From Candidatus Bathyarchaeota archaeon (lineage in GTDB: Archaea > Thermoproteota > Bathyarchaeia > Bathyarchaeales > SOJC01), in assembly GCA_023131225.1 (NCBI GenBank), contig JAGLZW010000008.1:1-64000 (forward strand): 64,000 bases of DNA, in the 5' to 3' direction. Below are positions 53,269 through 61,219 of the stretch, one piece after another; within the stretch, counting starts at the first letter, position 1; each line of letters begins with the position of its first letter. A model generated the notes under the pieces. That model saw nothing but the letters and a program-made list of their open reading frames with translations, was not told the DNA's origin and searched no databases. A program made the position numbers and the translations under genes.

Positions 53269-53883
53269 ATGAGTATAAAGAAAGATGAACCTAAAAGAGA
53301 AGAACACGGCTTAGACGAGAGAAGGATAGAGGCTTTCGGCTCGAAAATGTATCTTGAGTCCGCGAAGGCCGTTAGGGAAGTTGGCACTCGCGTAGTACTC
53401 TCCGTCGGCGCGGCGATACTTATCTGGCTGTTTGGAACCCTAGTCATCATACCTATCGCAGAAGGAATGCAACAGATATTCTTTGGATATCCAGTAGACG
53501 CAATCATCAGCTCCATTTTCGTTGCGGCATTGGCGATTATTATCTTCACAGTATTCGTTGACGTTCGCAGACTAACTAGCGGACTAGCAGGAATACTGGC
53601 TTACCAGTTCGGAAAAGTAAGTGGAGATGTAGACCTTGAATCATTTAAGCATTATCGAACAGCCTTAGACGGATTATTATACGTAGTCGTAGTGGTTCTG
53701 AGCTATTTGCTGTTTGCCAACTATCTTGCCAAGATCCACGCTGCAATACCTGCAATATTGCTCATTCTCATTGTGGTATGGTCGATCTTTGCCCTTTGGA
53801 AAAGTGCCAGAGCAATAGCGGCAGAAATCGGTAAATACACTGGAAAAATGGCAAACGAAATAGAGAAATTGAGCAAAGAATAG
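53269..53883 (+). CDS. Four-helix membrane protein, paralogue 1
   Basis: A 204-residue protein with a charged N-terminal 35 residues, two helix pairs (VVLSVGAAILIWLFGTLVIIPIAEG, SIFVAALAIIIFTVFVDV; then LLYVVVVVLSYLLFANYL and IPAILLILIVVWSIFALW) and a basic C-terminal amphipathic helix (GKYTGKMANEIEKLSKE). The segment LIWLFGTLVIIPIAE is nearly repeated in the next gene, so the two are paralogues. The function may be a small channel or membrane-remodelling protein, but nothing shows it. ATG follows a weak GTGG site. Confidence 0.65.
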   Translation: MSIKKDEPKREEHGLDERRIEAFGSKMYLESAKAVREVGTRVVLSVGAAILIWLFGTLVIIPIAEGMQQIFFGYPVDAIISSIFVAALAIIIFTVFVDVRRLTSGLAGILAYQFGKVSGDVDLESFKHYRTALDGLLYVVVVVLSYLLFANYLAKIHAAIPAILLILIVVWSIFALWKSARAIAAEIGKYTGKMANEIEKLSKE

Positions 53884-53960
53884 CATACAATTAACACAAA
53901 ACGACAGCGTGCCCCCCTTTTTAGTATTTAATATGAACGCGAGAAATTGATGGGTTCAAT

Positions 53961-54461
53961 ATGAAGATTAAGAATCGGGAAGAGATTGAAAGAGCAATAA
54001 GATACTTAAGATTGCGTGGACAAAAGACACTAACTAGTTTGTTCGCTGCTCTCTTAATATGGCTTTTCGGCATTTTAGTGTTCATTCCATTAGCTGAATC
54101 TTTAAACTGGCAAACCAGAGTATTCGTCTCTATGTTGTTCTTTTTTGCATTTAGCCTTTCAATTGTCAAGACATTACCAGGTTTGAAAGAGTTGATAGAC
54201 GTGTTTGCTTACTTTCTGGCAAGAAAACATAGTGTTGCAAAAGGGCTTAATCACGAAAATGCATCAACATTATTTACACACTTACTATATATGATCTGCT
54301 CCTTGATTTTTTACGGGCTTTATTCCCCATTCCTAACTAATTTTCACCCAGCAGCTAACGGCATTGCCCTGATAGCAGTGCTAATTTTGATATTTTTCCT
54401 GCTTCTAAGAGTCTTCCCCATTTTGTTGCCCAAATTCTTGGAGTGGCTATCGAAATCGTAG
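53961..54461 (+). CDS. Four-helix membrane protein, paralogue 2
   Basis: A 166-residue membrane protein like its upstream neighbour: AALLIWLFGILVFIPLAESL and a second hydrophobic pair (LLYMICSLIFYGLYSPFL, IALIAVLILIFFLLLRVFP). It is shorter in the N-terminal charged region and ends with a short basic tail. A TATA sequence (AGTATTTAATATG) lies 20-30 bases before its ATG, so it may be transcribed alone. The pair probably arose by duplication. Confidence 0.65.
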   Translation: MKIKNREEIERAIRYLRLRGQKTLTSLFAALLIWLFGILVFIPLAESLNWQTRVFVSMLFFFAFSLSIVKTLPGLKELIDVFAYFLARKHSVAKGLNHENASTLFTHLLYMICSLIFYGLYSPFLTNFHPAANGIALIAVLILIFFLLLRVFPILLPKFLEWLSKS

Positions 54462-54550
54462 AGTCTTGCGCGGAAGCGTATGAGACAGATTCCTCAGAAA
54501 TGGGCGCGCGTTACTCCGCCTCTTAAGAATAGTCAATGCATGCAAGATGC

Positions 54551-55924
54551 TTAGTGTGCGTGCATGTTTACTTTATCAGCTGCGTGTAAGTGAACTGCTG
54601 CTCTGTAAGCGTAGACCACTGCTGTTAAGGCAGAGTGAAACAAGATTCCAATTAGCGAGTAAAATGGCATTCCTAGAAGGACTCCTATTAAAATGTAGAC
54701 GTTGTAGATGTTCCTTCTTCCCGCCACTCTGCGGAAAGCACGTTCAAATGGCCCATAAACATCCAAACTAACACCCATGGCCCTTCCAAACTGGTCGTAG
54801 CAAAACCTGTAGAATGCAATGAAAGTTATAGAACATATAGCAATCATTAACGGTGTTGAACCTAGGCTGCCACTTAGAAAGAAAGCCAACGCTATAAGCC
54901 ATGAAAACTCATACAGCAAGTCAAACACATGTTCCATGAGACCCAGTTTGGTTGAACAACCACGTGTCCTCGCCAGCTTCCCATCTAAACCATCTACAAT
55001 GCCTACTACGAAGGTTAGAATCGCCCCAGTTAAGAGGTGACCAAAGAGAAATAGAGCAGTTACAGCATATGCCAGCACATTCGAGAGAATGGTTATCTGA
55101 TTTGGAGTAATCCGAGAATCTGAAATAAGATAGACAATTTTATTCTCTATTGGTCGGTTGATGTAATGAGCAATAAAATCTGATGGCCCACGCTTTTTCT
55201 GGGAATGCTTAGCAACCAAATTTTTTGCACGTTCGACGTCCATTCTTGTATCGACATCCACCCAGTGTTTGCCAGTTATATCGACCACTCGTGCATATCC
55301 ATTCGTGGCAACAAGTCGAACACAGTCAGCGAGTTCTGATGCCCCAGCTTCCATTGCCTTAGCACCATAGTCGAACATTCTAGGTGAGCATAGGAAAAAT
55401 CCCGTATCTATGCAATTCCAACTGTCTATTTTTTTTCCAATGCTGAGAATTTCCGCGTCTTTCTCTAGCACTTTTGTGTCGTCATGTGAGTGGCTTATTT
55501 TATCTGTAGCAAGAACCAGAACGTCTTCAACGCTAGCATTCATAAGAGATTTTACAAGTTGAGGATCAAAAATGTGGTCACCCATGCAGAGTATAAATTC
55601 CTTTTGGAAAATTCCTTTAGCCGCCATGAAAGAGTATAAGTTTCCTTTTTCCCAGTTTTGCGCTGTTATGTAGTTAATTTCAAGTCCACAATAGGTTTTT
55701 CCGATTGCCTCTCGTATATTATGTCCTTCATATCCTACAACTATATGGACTTTCTTTATTCCGGCTTCCTTTAAGCCCTGAAGGATTCTGCCAAGTAATG
55801 GGATTTTTGCAATGGGTTGGAGAACCTTTTGTCTTGCATGTTTTCTCAGTCTGCTTCCTTCGCCCGCTGCTAATACTAAAGCTTCTGAGTAGTTTTCTTC
55901 ATACTTTGTGAACATAACTATCAC
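54551..55924 (-). CDS. Nucleotidyltransferase / CDP-alcohol phosphatidyltransferase fusion (IPCT-DIPPS-like)
   Basis: A 457-residue fusion. Residues 10-235 are a nucleotidyltransferase (ALVLAAGEGSRLRKHARQKVLQPI, CMGDHIFDPQLV, HWVDVDTRMD). Residues 250-457 are a membrane CDP-alcohol transferase with DGLDGKLAR and then GLMEHVFD; the third metal Asp position of the usual GxxxDxxxD appears as His in GxxxHxxD, as in some subfamilies. Joined in this order, the domains match the inositol-1-phosphate cytidylyltransferase/phosphodiester synthases that make di-myo-inositol phosphate precursors or archaeal inositol lipids. No inositol-phosphate synthase is nearby, so the alcohol is uncertain. Confidence 0.8.
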   Translation of the reverse strand: MIVMFTKYEENYSEALVLAAGEGSRLRKHARQKVLQPIAKIPLLGRILQGLKEAGIKKVHIVVGYEGHNIREAIGKTYCGLEINYITAQNWEKGNLYSFMAAKGIFQKEFILCMGDHIFDPQLVKSLMNASVEDVLVLATDKISHSHDDTKVLEKDAEILSIGKKIDSWNCIDTGFFLCSPRMFDYGAKAMEAGASELADCVRLVATNGYARVVDITGKHWVDVDTRMDVERAKNLVAKHSQKKRGPSDFIAHYINRPIENKIVYLISDSRITPNQITILSNVLAYAVTALFLFGHLLTGAILTFVVGIVDGLDGKLARTRGCSTKLGLMEHVFDLLYEFSWLIALAFFLSGSLGSTPLMIAICSITFIAFYRFCYDQFGRAMGVSLDVYGPFERAFRRVAGRRNIYNVYILIGVLLGMPFYSLIGILFHSALTAVVYAYRAAVHLHAADKVNMHAH

Positions 55925-56228
55925 ACAGGATCCATCTAATTGATGCGCACGCCCGCAAAGGCCTTTCTACGGCCAAGTATTAAGATTGGAAAGAGAGACA
56001 CGCACATTGTAAGATGTTTTGGAAAACAATGGAAAACCCTACTAAAAAAGCTGTCGGAAGCCTTGCCCTCAGGAAACAGCTAAAAAAATCACCAAAATTG
56101 GAAAAAAAGATTGGGGACATGCATGCATGCTTGGCGAAGGGGACATCGCAAATATTGAAGTTTTGGGGATTTCCATTGAAAACTGAAACTTTGTTTTGGA
56201 TTCTCACACCTAGACATAGGGCAATCTC
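55925..56228. other. Gap with low-complexity alternating tracts
   Basis: Between the fusion enzyme start and the ATPase remnant. It contains GCGCACGCCCGC at 55945-55956 and the alternating ACATGCATGCATGC near 56117-56130. A 94-codon frame at 56014-56298 on the plus strand has no family resemblance and overlaps the probable 3' end of the minus-strand ATPase, so it is not called. Confidence 0.35.
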
Positions 56229-56314
56229 TCATATAAAGCATAGCGTCAGAATCATTACTGCAAGCATACCTAAGACCATCAATGAGCCTAACACTTGATT
56301 TTTACCTTCTGTTG

Positions 56315-56905
56315 TTATGATCTGCCACTTGCGCGCGTGCTTGTCTTTGGCACTGTCAACCGTTTAAGTTCCACTGTGCGTGTATGCGGTTCTATGTGAA
56401 TCTTTTTCAAGATTCTTTTTTGGGGAAAGTGATAGAGAAATTCGCCTGCGCTCAATTTCTGTAATTGGCTTGCTTGCTCATCAATGAATCCTTTCAAATA
56501 AGCCAAGTCGTTCCGTTCCGATGTCCATCCGAACCATCGCTGTTGTGCTATCTTGATAAGCATCTTATCCACATTCGCCGAAAAAGGTGTTATGCAACAG
56601 AATCGAACCTTGTAATTTCTCCCCATTGACGCGAGCTCTACACTTGCACTATACCGATCCCCTCTAAAACTGCCTTCAGGGAAAACAAGTTGGCTTTCTT
56701 CGAAAATCACGAATCGCCATTTACGTTTTTCTTCCGTTTGGTTCACGACCAAATTCATTATTGCTTGGTTGAAGGCTTCAATGAACTGCCTTTTTTCCGT
56801 TCGACGCAACTTTGAAATGTCGTAAATAGTGCTCAAATCGTAAACGCCAATTTTTTGACGTATGTCATAAACCGTGAAGACGAAAGGCAATTCTTCATTC
56901 AGCAA
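56315..56905 (-). pseudogene. HerA/VirB4-like ATPase C-terminal remnant
   Basis: The 196 residues match the C-terminal half of HerA/VirB4-type pumping ATPases: IGVYDLSTIYDISKL, a Walker B strand RFVIFEESQLVFP, ASMGRNYKVRFCCITP (sensor) and IAQQRWFGWTSERNDL. The N-terminal half with Walker A is missing and a divergent gene begins 23 bases away. The 3' end also seems shifted: in another frame the sequence continues as DSAKDKHARKWQIITT and a membrane helix (LGSLMVLGMLAVMILTLCF) to a stop at 56229, as if one A were missing at the LKR codons near 56367. Probably a remnant of an integrated plasmid or conjugative element. Confidence 0.65.
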
Positions 56906-56928
56906 AAGTTTCCGATCTAATCCTTGCT

Positions 56929-57555
56929 TTGATCAAAAACAAAGTGACAGGAGTAGTTGTGGACATAGACAACATATACTTCAACAAGTTGCTTGATGAG
57001 ATAGTGAAATACCCTAAGCCAAGTGCCGAGGATGTCATTCTAACCTTAGCCATCCCAAGAGTTGCGGAATCCATCTACACAATCCGTAGCAAGAAAGTCG
57101 TGGCTCATGTAAAAACAATCGATCCGAGTTTCATCGATTCTTCCTATTGTGGATCAGCTTGTGATTGGATGCTCTCTGAGCTTGCTATGTTATTTTACAC
57201 TTCCAACCCAAAAGAAGCAAGCGAGCTGATAAATTCCTTATTAGAAAAGAGAATTCCGTTGATCGAGGAATTCGAAAACGGAGGTATTGTTATTCTCAAG
57301 AAAGATTTACTTGTTAAAGACGAGTTCTTGATCTATCTTTATTATACCTATCCTAACAGAATTACAAATGGAGATTTGATTAATGCAGTTCGCTATCATA
57401 ATCCTACGTATGCAGAAAAAATACTGATCAAGCTCGAAGGTGAAAAGTTAATTCATCGAAACATCAATGGAAACAAACCAACCAAACTCGGACTAAAGTA
57501 CGTTGAAGATAAAATATTAACCATGAAAACGAATTCACCTTTTCCAACACATTGA
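56929..57555 (+). CDS. Hypothetical protein with C-terminal winged helix
   Basis: A 208-residue protein. Residues 1-135 form an alpha/beta region with no recognised motif (GVVVDIDNIYFNKLLDEI, CDWMLSELAMLFYTSNPKEA). Residues 138-195 look like a winged helix (NRITNGDLINAVRYHNPTYAEKILIKLEGEKLIHR). The TTG start is 23 bases from the divergent ATPase remnant. It may be an element-borne regulator (inference). The AT-rich composition and setting fit accessory DNA. Confidence 0.55.
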   Translation: MIKNKVTGVVVDIDNIYFNKLLDEIVKYPKPSAEDVILTLAIPRVAESIYTIRSKKVVAHVKTIDPSFIDSSYCGSACDWMLSELAMLFYTSNPKEASELINSLLEKRIPLIEEFENGGIVILKKDLLVKDEFLIYLYYTYPNRITNGDLINAVRYHNPTYAEKILIKLEGEKLIHRNINGNKPTKLGLKYVEDKILTMKTNSPFPTH

Positions 57556-57569
57556 ACATGATTTCCTTA

Positions 57570-57716
57570 TCATGTTTTCTTCGCTGCTCGCAATCTTGGA
57601 CATTCATCACATTTCTCAGTCTTACAATAGGTTTGGAGTTCGTTATATGGCACTTTCCACGGTTCGCCCAACTTGCACACGTTGTCTTCGCTTAAATAGG
57701 GGCATCTCATTCTCAT
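57570..57716 (-). CDS. Cysteine-rich zinc-finger microprotein (48 residues)
   Basis: A short gene with two in-frame ATGs (57716, 57710). The product contains CPYLSEDNVC then YCKTEKCDECP: five cysteines spaced for a zinc site. It begins like the C-P-Y-L protein at 9078, though longer similarity is absent. It lies convergent to the winged-helix gene, ending 14 bases after its stop. Its function may be nucleic-acid binding or redox; this is not shown by the sequence. Confidence 0.55.
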   Translation of the reverse strand: MRMRCPYLSEDNVCKLGEPWKVPYNELQTYCKTEKCDECPRLRAAKKT

Positions 57717-57833
57717 TCATCTTCTATTTTTGCTCATAATCTTTTAAATATTTGTCGCTTGTGAATTTATCAAAGATAGTAGGAAAAGTTATAGCAGAAC
57801 CAAAAGAACTAATTAGAAAAGAGGTGTTGAAAA

Positions 57834-58298
57834 ATGAGTGATTCTGAAGTGATTATAGAAATTATTAGACAAAGGCGGGAAACAAGAGATAGAATAATGT
57901 TTCAAAATTTAATACCAATACTGAGTCAATTGAGGCAAACTGTAGATACTTGGATTGATGATGAGTTCAAAGACTTAGAAGACGAAATTTCACATCTTGG
58001 CAATGTAGCTCCTACAGATAATGCAAGTAAAAGGATTGCCAGATATGAAAAAGATTTGACTCAGATTCGTAGTGAACAATTGCCAAAGGCTCTAAAGCAA
58101 TTGGATGAGTTGATTAGGTATATCAAACAACAGAAATTTAAGTCCTCAGAAGAGGCTACTGAAATGTTGAAGAAGGAACTTCCACCTATTATTTCAGTAG
58201 TATTTAGTCTTAACAAGGCAAGAGAAAGGCTTGATGGTATGGCAGAGATGATTCCTATAGCTGTCGTTGAGGAACTCCGAAGAAACGATGAGGAATAA
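57834..58298 (+). CDS. Coiled-coil hypothetical protein (154 residues)
   Basis: A fully helical, charged protein: IIEIIRQRRETRDRIMFQNLI, then LEDEISHLGNV and LPKALKQLDELIRYIKQQKF. No catalytic motif. It may be a dimeric scaffold. GAAAAGAGGTG precedes the ATG, a strong ribosome-binding site, and TTTTAAATATTTG (57742-57754) is a TATA candidate. It has no recognised family and sits in the accessory region. Confidence 0.55.
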   Translation: MSDSEVIIEIIRQRRETRDRIMFQNLIPILSQLRQTVDTWIDDEFKDLEDEISHLGNVAPTDNASKRIARYEKDLTQIRSEQLPKALKQLDELIRYIKQQKFKSSEEATEMLKKELPPIISVVFSLNKARERLDGMAEMIPIAVVEELRRNDEE

Positions 58299-58363
58299 GA
58301 AGTTCAAAAACAAGAATAGAGCAAATTTTTATCCATCTTCCACACAAATGTAATATGATGTAA

Positions 58364-58377
58364 CATGCGCGCGCATG
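58364..58377. promoter_or_regulatory. 14-bp GC-alternating palindrome before the ASCH gene
   Basis: CATGCGCGCGCATG is a perfect palindrome inside an 18-base alternating purine-pyrimidine run (58363-58380), 22 bases before the ASCH gene ATG. It could be an operator or a left-handed-DNA-prone tract; position alone suggests regulation. Confidence 0.4.
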
Positions 58378-58399
58378 CATTGTATGGCAAGGTGTCTAG

Positions 58400-58861
58400 A
58401 TGGATATTTCAAAGGAGATCATAGATTACTGGGACCACTTTCAGAAAGAACATGGGATAACAAAAAACTTTGTGGATGCTTGGTATTTCGGGGATAATCC
58501 TGAACTAGGTGATGAATTGTTGGAACTGGTGTTAACAGGCAAAAAAACAGGAACAGCAACCTTGGTTATTGAATTAAAGAGAGAAGGAGAGAAGATGCCT
58601 GAGGTCGGAGACTACAACATTATCCTAGATGGTAAAGAAAAACCTACCGCAATCATCCGGACCACATCAGTTGAAATCAAACCATTTAATGAAGTGGAAG
58701 AAGCGTTTGCCTACTCCGAGGGCGAGAATGACCGTACCCTGGAATCTTGGAGGAAAGAACACAGGATATACTGGACCCGAAAAGGCCAGAAACTTGGATT
58801 CGCTATGAAAGAAGACCTTTTGGTGATCTGTGAGAACTTCGAACTTGTTTATTCTAAATAA
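58400..58861 (+). CDS. ASCH-domain protein
   Basis: A 153-residue ASCH protein of the YqfB/CMP-N4-acetylcytidine hydrolase-like class: AWYFGDNPELGDELLELVLTGKKTGTATL, then PEVGDYNIILDGKEKPTAIIRTTSV and FAYSEGENDRTLESWRKEHRIYW. ASCH is a PUA-like fold that binds RNA or hydrolyses N4-acetylcytidine. The Lys in GKKTGT and the Glu in AYSEGE match the residues used for hydrolysis in characterised members (from family knowledge). The ATG is downstream of the GC palindrome. Confidence 0.85.
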   Translation: MDISKEIIDYWDHFQKEHGITKNFVDAWYFGDNPELGDELLELVLTGKKTGTATLVIELKREGEKMPEVGDYNIILDGKEKPTAIIRTTSVEIKPFNEVEEAFAYSEGENDRTLESWRKEHRIYWTRKGQKLGFAMKEDLLVICENFELVYSK

Positions 58862-59169
58862 TCTAACCCATTTGGTCGCGCGCGCATCCGATTAACTTTT
58901 TGCATGTTCTGGATAGGTGTAAGGTGGGCTAGCCATGGTCGGAATCCATTGCGATTTTTGAAGTATGGGGGGATACTTTTAGGGCTTGGCGTGGCTTGGA
59001 TTTGGCTTGTTTCGGTGAAAGCGCCTTGTTCTAGGCTTAAAAAAGATTCACTACTAATCTAAGAAATTTCTAAGGATTCCTAAGCGAAGCTAAAATAAAC
59101 CTCCAACTAAAAAATAGAGAGGTGGCGCAAGCCTTACGTTCTGACTTGGATGAAAAAAAGAGAAAAGGG
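58862..59169. other. 308-base gap before the integrase 3' end
   Basis: No gene is seen. A CGCGCGCGC tract lies at 58877-58885. AAGCCTAAGCG/CTAAGG-type short repeats lie near 59064-59088 (CTAAGAAATTTCTAAGGATTCCTAAG), which form partial hairpins that could terminate the ASCH transcript or be part of an attachment site. Nothing further can be supported. Confidence 0.4.
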
Positions 59170-60417
59170 TTATTGGTCTTTTCCTTTCACTCTCATGATG
59201 TTTCGTAAGCCACGTTTCTTTCTTGGTTCTTCGACTTCGACACCTAACCTCTTTAGCTTTCTTCGTGTGCTTTCCGTCATTACTAAGCCTTGTTCCTTCA
59301 TCTGTTCAATTATCACATCTGCTATAACTTGCATGCCTCGTTTCATGTCATTCATCTCTTCTTGCATCGCTTCTAAGCTTGCATGGTTACTATTTGTCAA
59401 TGCTCCTAAGACTAAGCGTGATTCGGCGCTTCTGTACTGTTCTTTCAAGTCTAACCCATTGAGGTAAGAAATCATGTCTTCGCTTACCTTTTTGCCAACC
59501 ATCAGCTTTATGCTCCAAGCGTTTAATCCACTGTTAGCCAAAGCGCTTATGAAAAAGTCTCGCAATCCGTGAAATCTTAAACGCCCACTTGTCTTTTCTC
59601 CAATACCTAATGGCGGATCAAAAACTTTAGGATCGTTATAGGCTTGACTCCACAGCTTACGAAGTGTATAGTTTATTTGCGCTTCCGTTTCGTGTCCGTA
59701 TCCTCTTTCACTTGGAAACCAATATTCCGATCGCGGTGTGCTTTCCCAATAGGTTAAGAGCGCTTCGGTTGTTTCGTGTGTTATGTGGCATTTCGCGCGC
59801 GTATGCTCCTTTAAGCATTCGATTTCAAACTCTAAAGGGTAATCTAGTTCTTTCCCTTCTTGTTTGGCTCTTTCGAGTTGTGGCAAAACTAAGCTTCTCT
59901 TTAGTCGGATAAAGTCGGACACGCGCAAACCCAAATCCTTACCACTTAACAAGATTGCTCTTTCCCTTGCATTGCCATAGCGTAGCATCCGTCTCAATTG
60001 TTCAATTGTAAATTTGTGATCGCCTTCAACAATCCTTTTTTGCGGAAGTGATCCTTTTCGAACTTTAAGGGGATAACGTGAGTAACTAAAGAATCCACGA
60101 ATTGGGTTCGTGGCTATCAATGCAGAGTTCATGCTTAGGTTAAATTTTTTGACTTGCCATTCTACGAAGTCGCTTAAGATGTCCGCGAAAAAGTTCTTTT
60201 CTTTTTCGTCTTCTAGTTTGTCTTGCTCTTTCCTCAATCGCAAGATGTCACTTGCCGACTTTAGATTTTTTTGTGGATACGTTTCGTTCAGAAATTCTAA
60301 GAACCGTCTCATGCTTGTTTTTGCAGATTTCTGATAGCTCTTAGATTTTATCGAAGCAAACCAATCCATGAACGCCTTATCTTTCTTGAGTTTTTCGCTC
60401 ATTTCGACCATTATCAT
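59170..60417 (-). CDS. Tyrosine recombinase (integrase) with C-terminal coiled coil
   Basis: A 415-residue recombinase of the archaeal type. The core-binding N-terminal domain is followed by the catalytic residues: KDLGLRVSDFIRL (first Arg), RFHGLRDFF (His-x-x-Arg), LMVGKKVSEDMISYL with the likely nucleophile Tyr. Residues 345-385 form a coiled coil (LEAMQEEMNDMKRGMQVI). It is unlike the left-edge integrase in sequence. AAAGGAGGTG lies upstream of the ATG. It marks the right side of the 53-60 kb accessory region; an att site was not found. Confidence 0.88.
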   Translation of the reverse strand: MIMVEMSEKLKKDKAFMDWFASIKSKSYQKSAKTSMRRFLEFLNETYPQKNLKSASDILRLRKEQDKLEDEKEKNFFADILSDFVEWQVKKFNLSMNSALIATNPIRGFFSYSRYPLKVRKGSLPQKRIVEGDHKFTIEQLRRMLRYGNARERAILLSGKDLGLRVSDFIRLKRSLVLPQLERAKQEGKELDYPLEFEIECLKEHTRAKCHITHETTEALLTYWESTPRSEYWFPSERGYGHETEAQINYTLRKLWSQAYNDPKVFDPPLGIGEKTSGRLRFHGLRDFFISALANSGLNAWSIKLMVGKKVSEDMISYLNGLDLKEQYRSAESRLVLGALTNSNHASLEAMQEEMNDMKRGMQVIADVIIEQMKEQGLVMTESTRRKLKRLGVEVEEPRKKRGLRNIMRVKGKDQ

Positions 60418-60628
60418 TTACTTGTTTTCACCTCCTTTTAAGTCTTAGGAATCTCAAAAACCTTCTTAGTTTTCCATTGAAAGCCTCAAGGAAAGATTTC
60501 GTCAGCTATAAGAATCGCGAATGAGTAGCCAAAAAGATGCTTGAATACCCGTTTCGCTGAACCTTCTTGAACACGCGAGCTATGTGAGTTGAACAACATT
60601 TTAATAAATCTTCCATTTATTCTCGTAT

Positions 60629-61219
60629 GTGGGGATAGCAGTGGCAGAAATCGGTTTAAGACCGCGAATGATCGTCAAAGACGTTATGTCTAGCCCCGTC
60701 ATCACGGTTGGCGAGAGCGAAGCAGTGGACAAAGTAGCAAAGTTTATGGAAGTACAGCAATTAGGCTGCATAATCATAATTGACAAAGATGAAAGGCCCC
60801 TGGGAATAATCACAGAAAGAGACCTTGTAACACGAGTTCTAGCCAAAAATAAGCTACCCAGCCAACTCATAGCAAAAGACGTTATGACAACACCTTTGAT
60901 CACTATTAACCCTAGTGAAACACTCAGCAACGCAGCAAGGCAGATGAGCAGACTTAACGTGCGAAGACTCGGCGTAATTTACAAGGGCAACCTCGTTGGC
61001 ATCATTTCAAGCAAAGATATTTTAGCCATCACACCAGAGCTCATTGAAACAATTCAAGAGAAGACCCGTATTGAAAACGGAAACATGGAAGAACCCTTAG
61101 AAAATCCTCCAATGGCTGGATATTGCGACCGTTGCACACAATGGTCAAGTCGACTGAAGGAAATGGAGGGCGAATTTCTCTGTGAGGACTGCCGCACTGA
61201 TAGTCGAGGTGAATACTAA
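60629..61219 (+). CDS. CBS-domain protein with C-terminal zinc ribbon
   Basis: A 196-residue protein with two CBS modules (VKDVMSSPVITVGESEAV, GIITERDLV; then AKDVMTTPLITINPSETL, GIISSKDIL) and a zinc ribbon near the C-terminus (CDRCTQWSSRLKEM then CEDC). CBS pairs bind adenine nucleotides or S-adenosylmethionine and report energy state. The GTG start (60629) is close to a second in-frame GTG at 60641. It is the first of three tandem CBS genes. Confidence 0.88.
   Translation: MGIAVAEIGLRPRMIVKDVMSSPVITVGESEAVDKVAKFMEVQQLGCIIIIDKDERPLGIITERDLVTRVLAKNKLPSQLIAKDVMTTPLITINPSETLSNAARQMSRLNVRRLGVIYKGNLVGIISSKDILAITPELIETIQEKTRIENGNMEEPLENPPMAGYCDRCTQWSSRLKEMEGEFLCEDCRTDSRGEY

Noticed and set aside
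42450-55960. Exact repeats of 12-14 bases between gaps (ACGCCCGCAAAG, ATGCATGTATGCA, GCGCACCCGATTTT)
   Set aside because: In 64 kb read on both strands, many exact 12- to 14-base matches are expected by chance, and the contexts differ. Only the GC-alternating bias is kept as a finding.
56014-56298. 94-codon plus-strand frame
   Set aside because: No family resemblance, low-complexity tracts, and it overlaps the probable minus-strand 3' end of the ATPase remnant.
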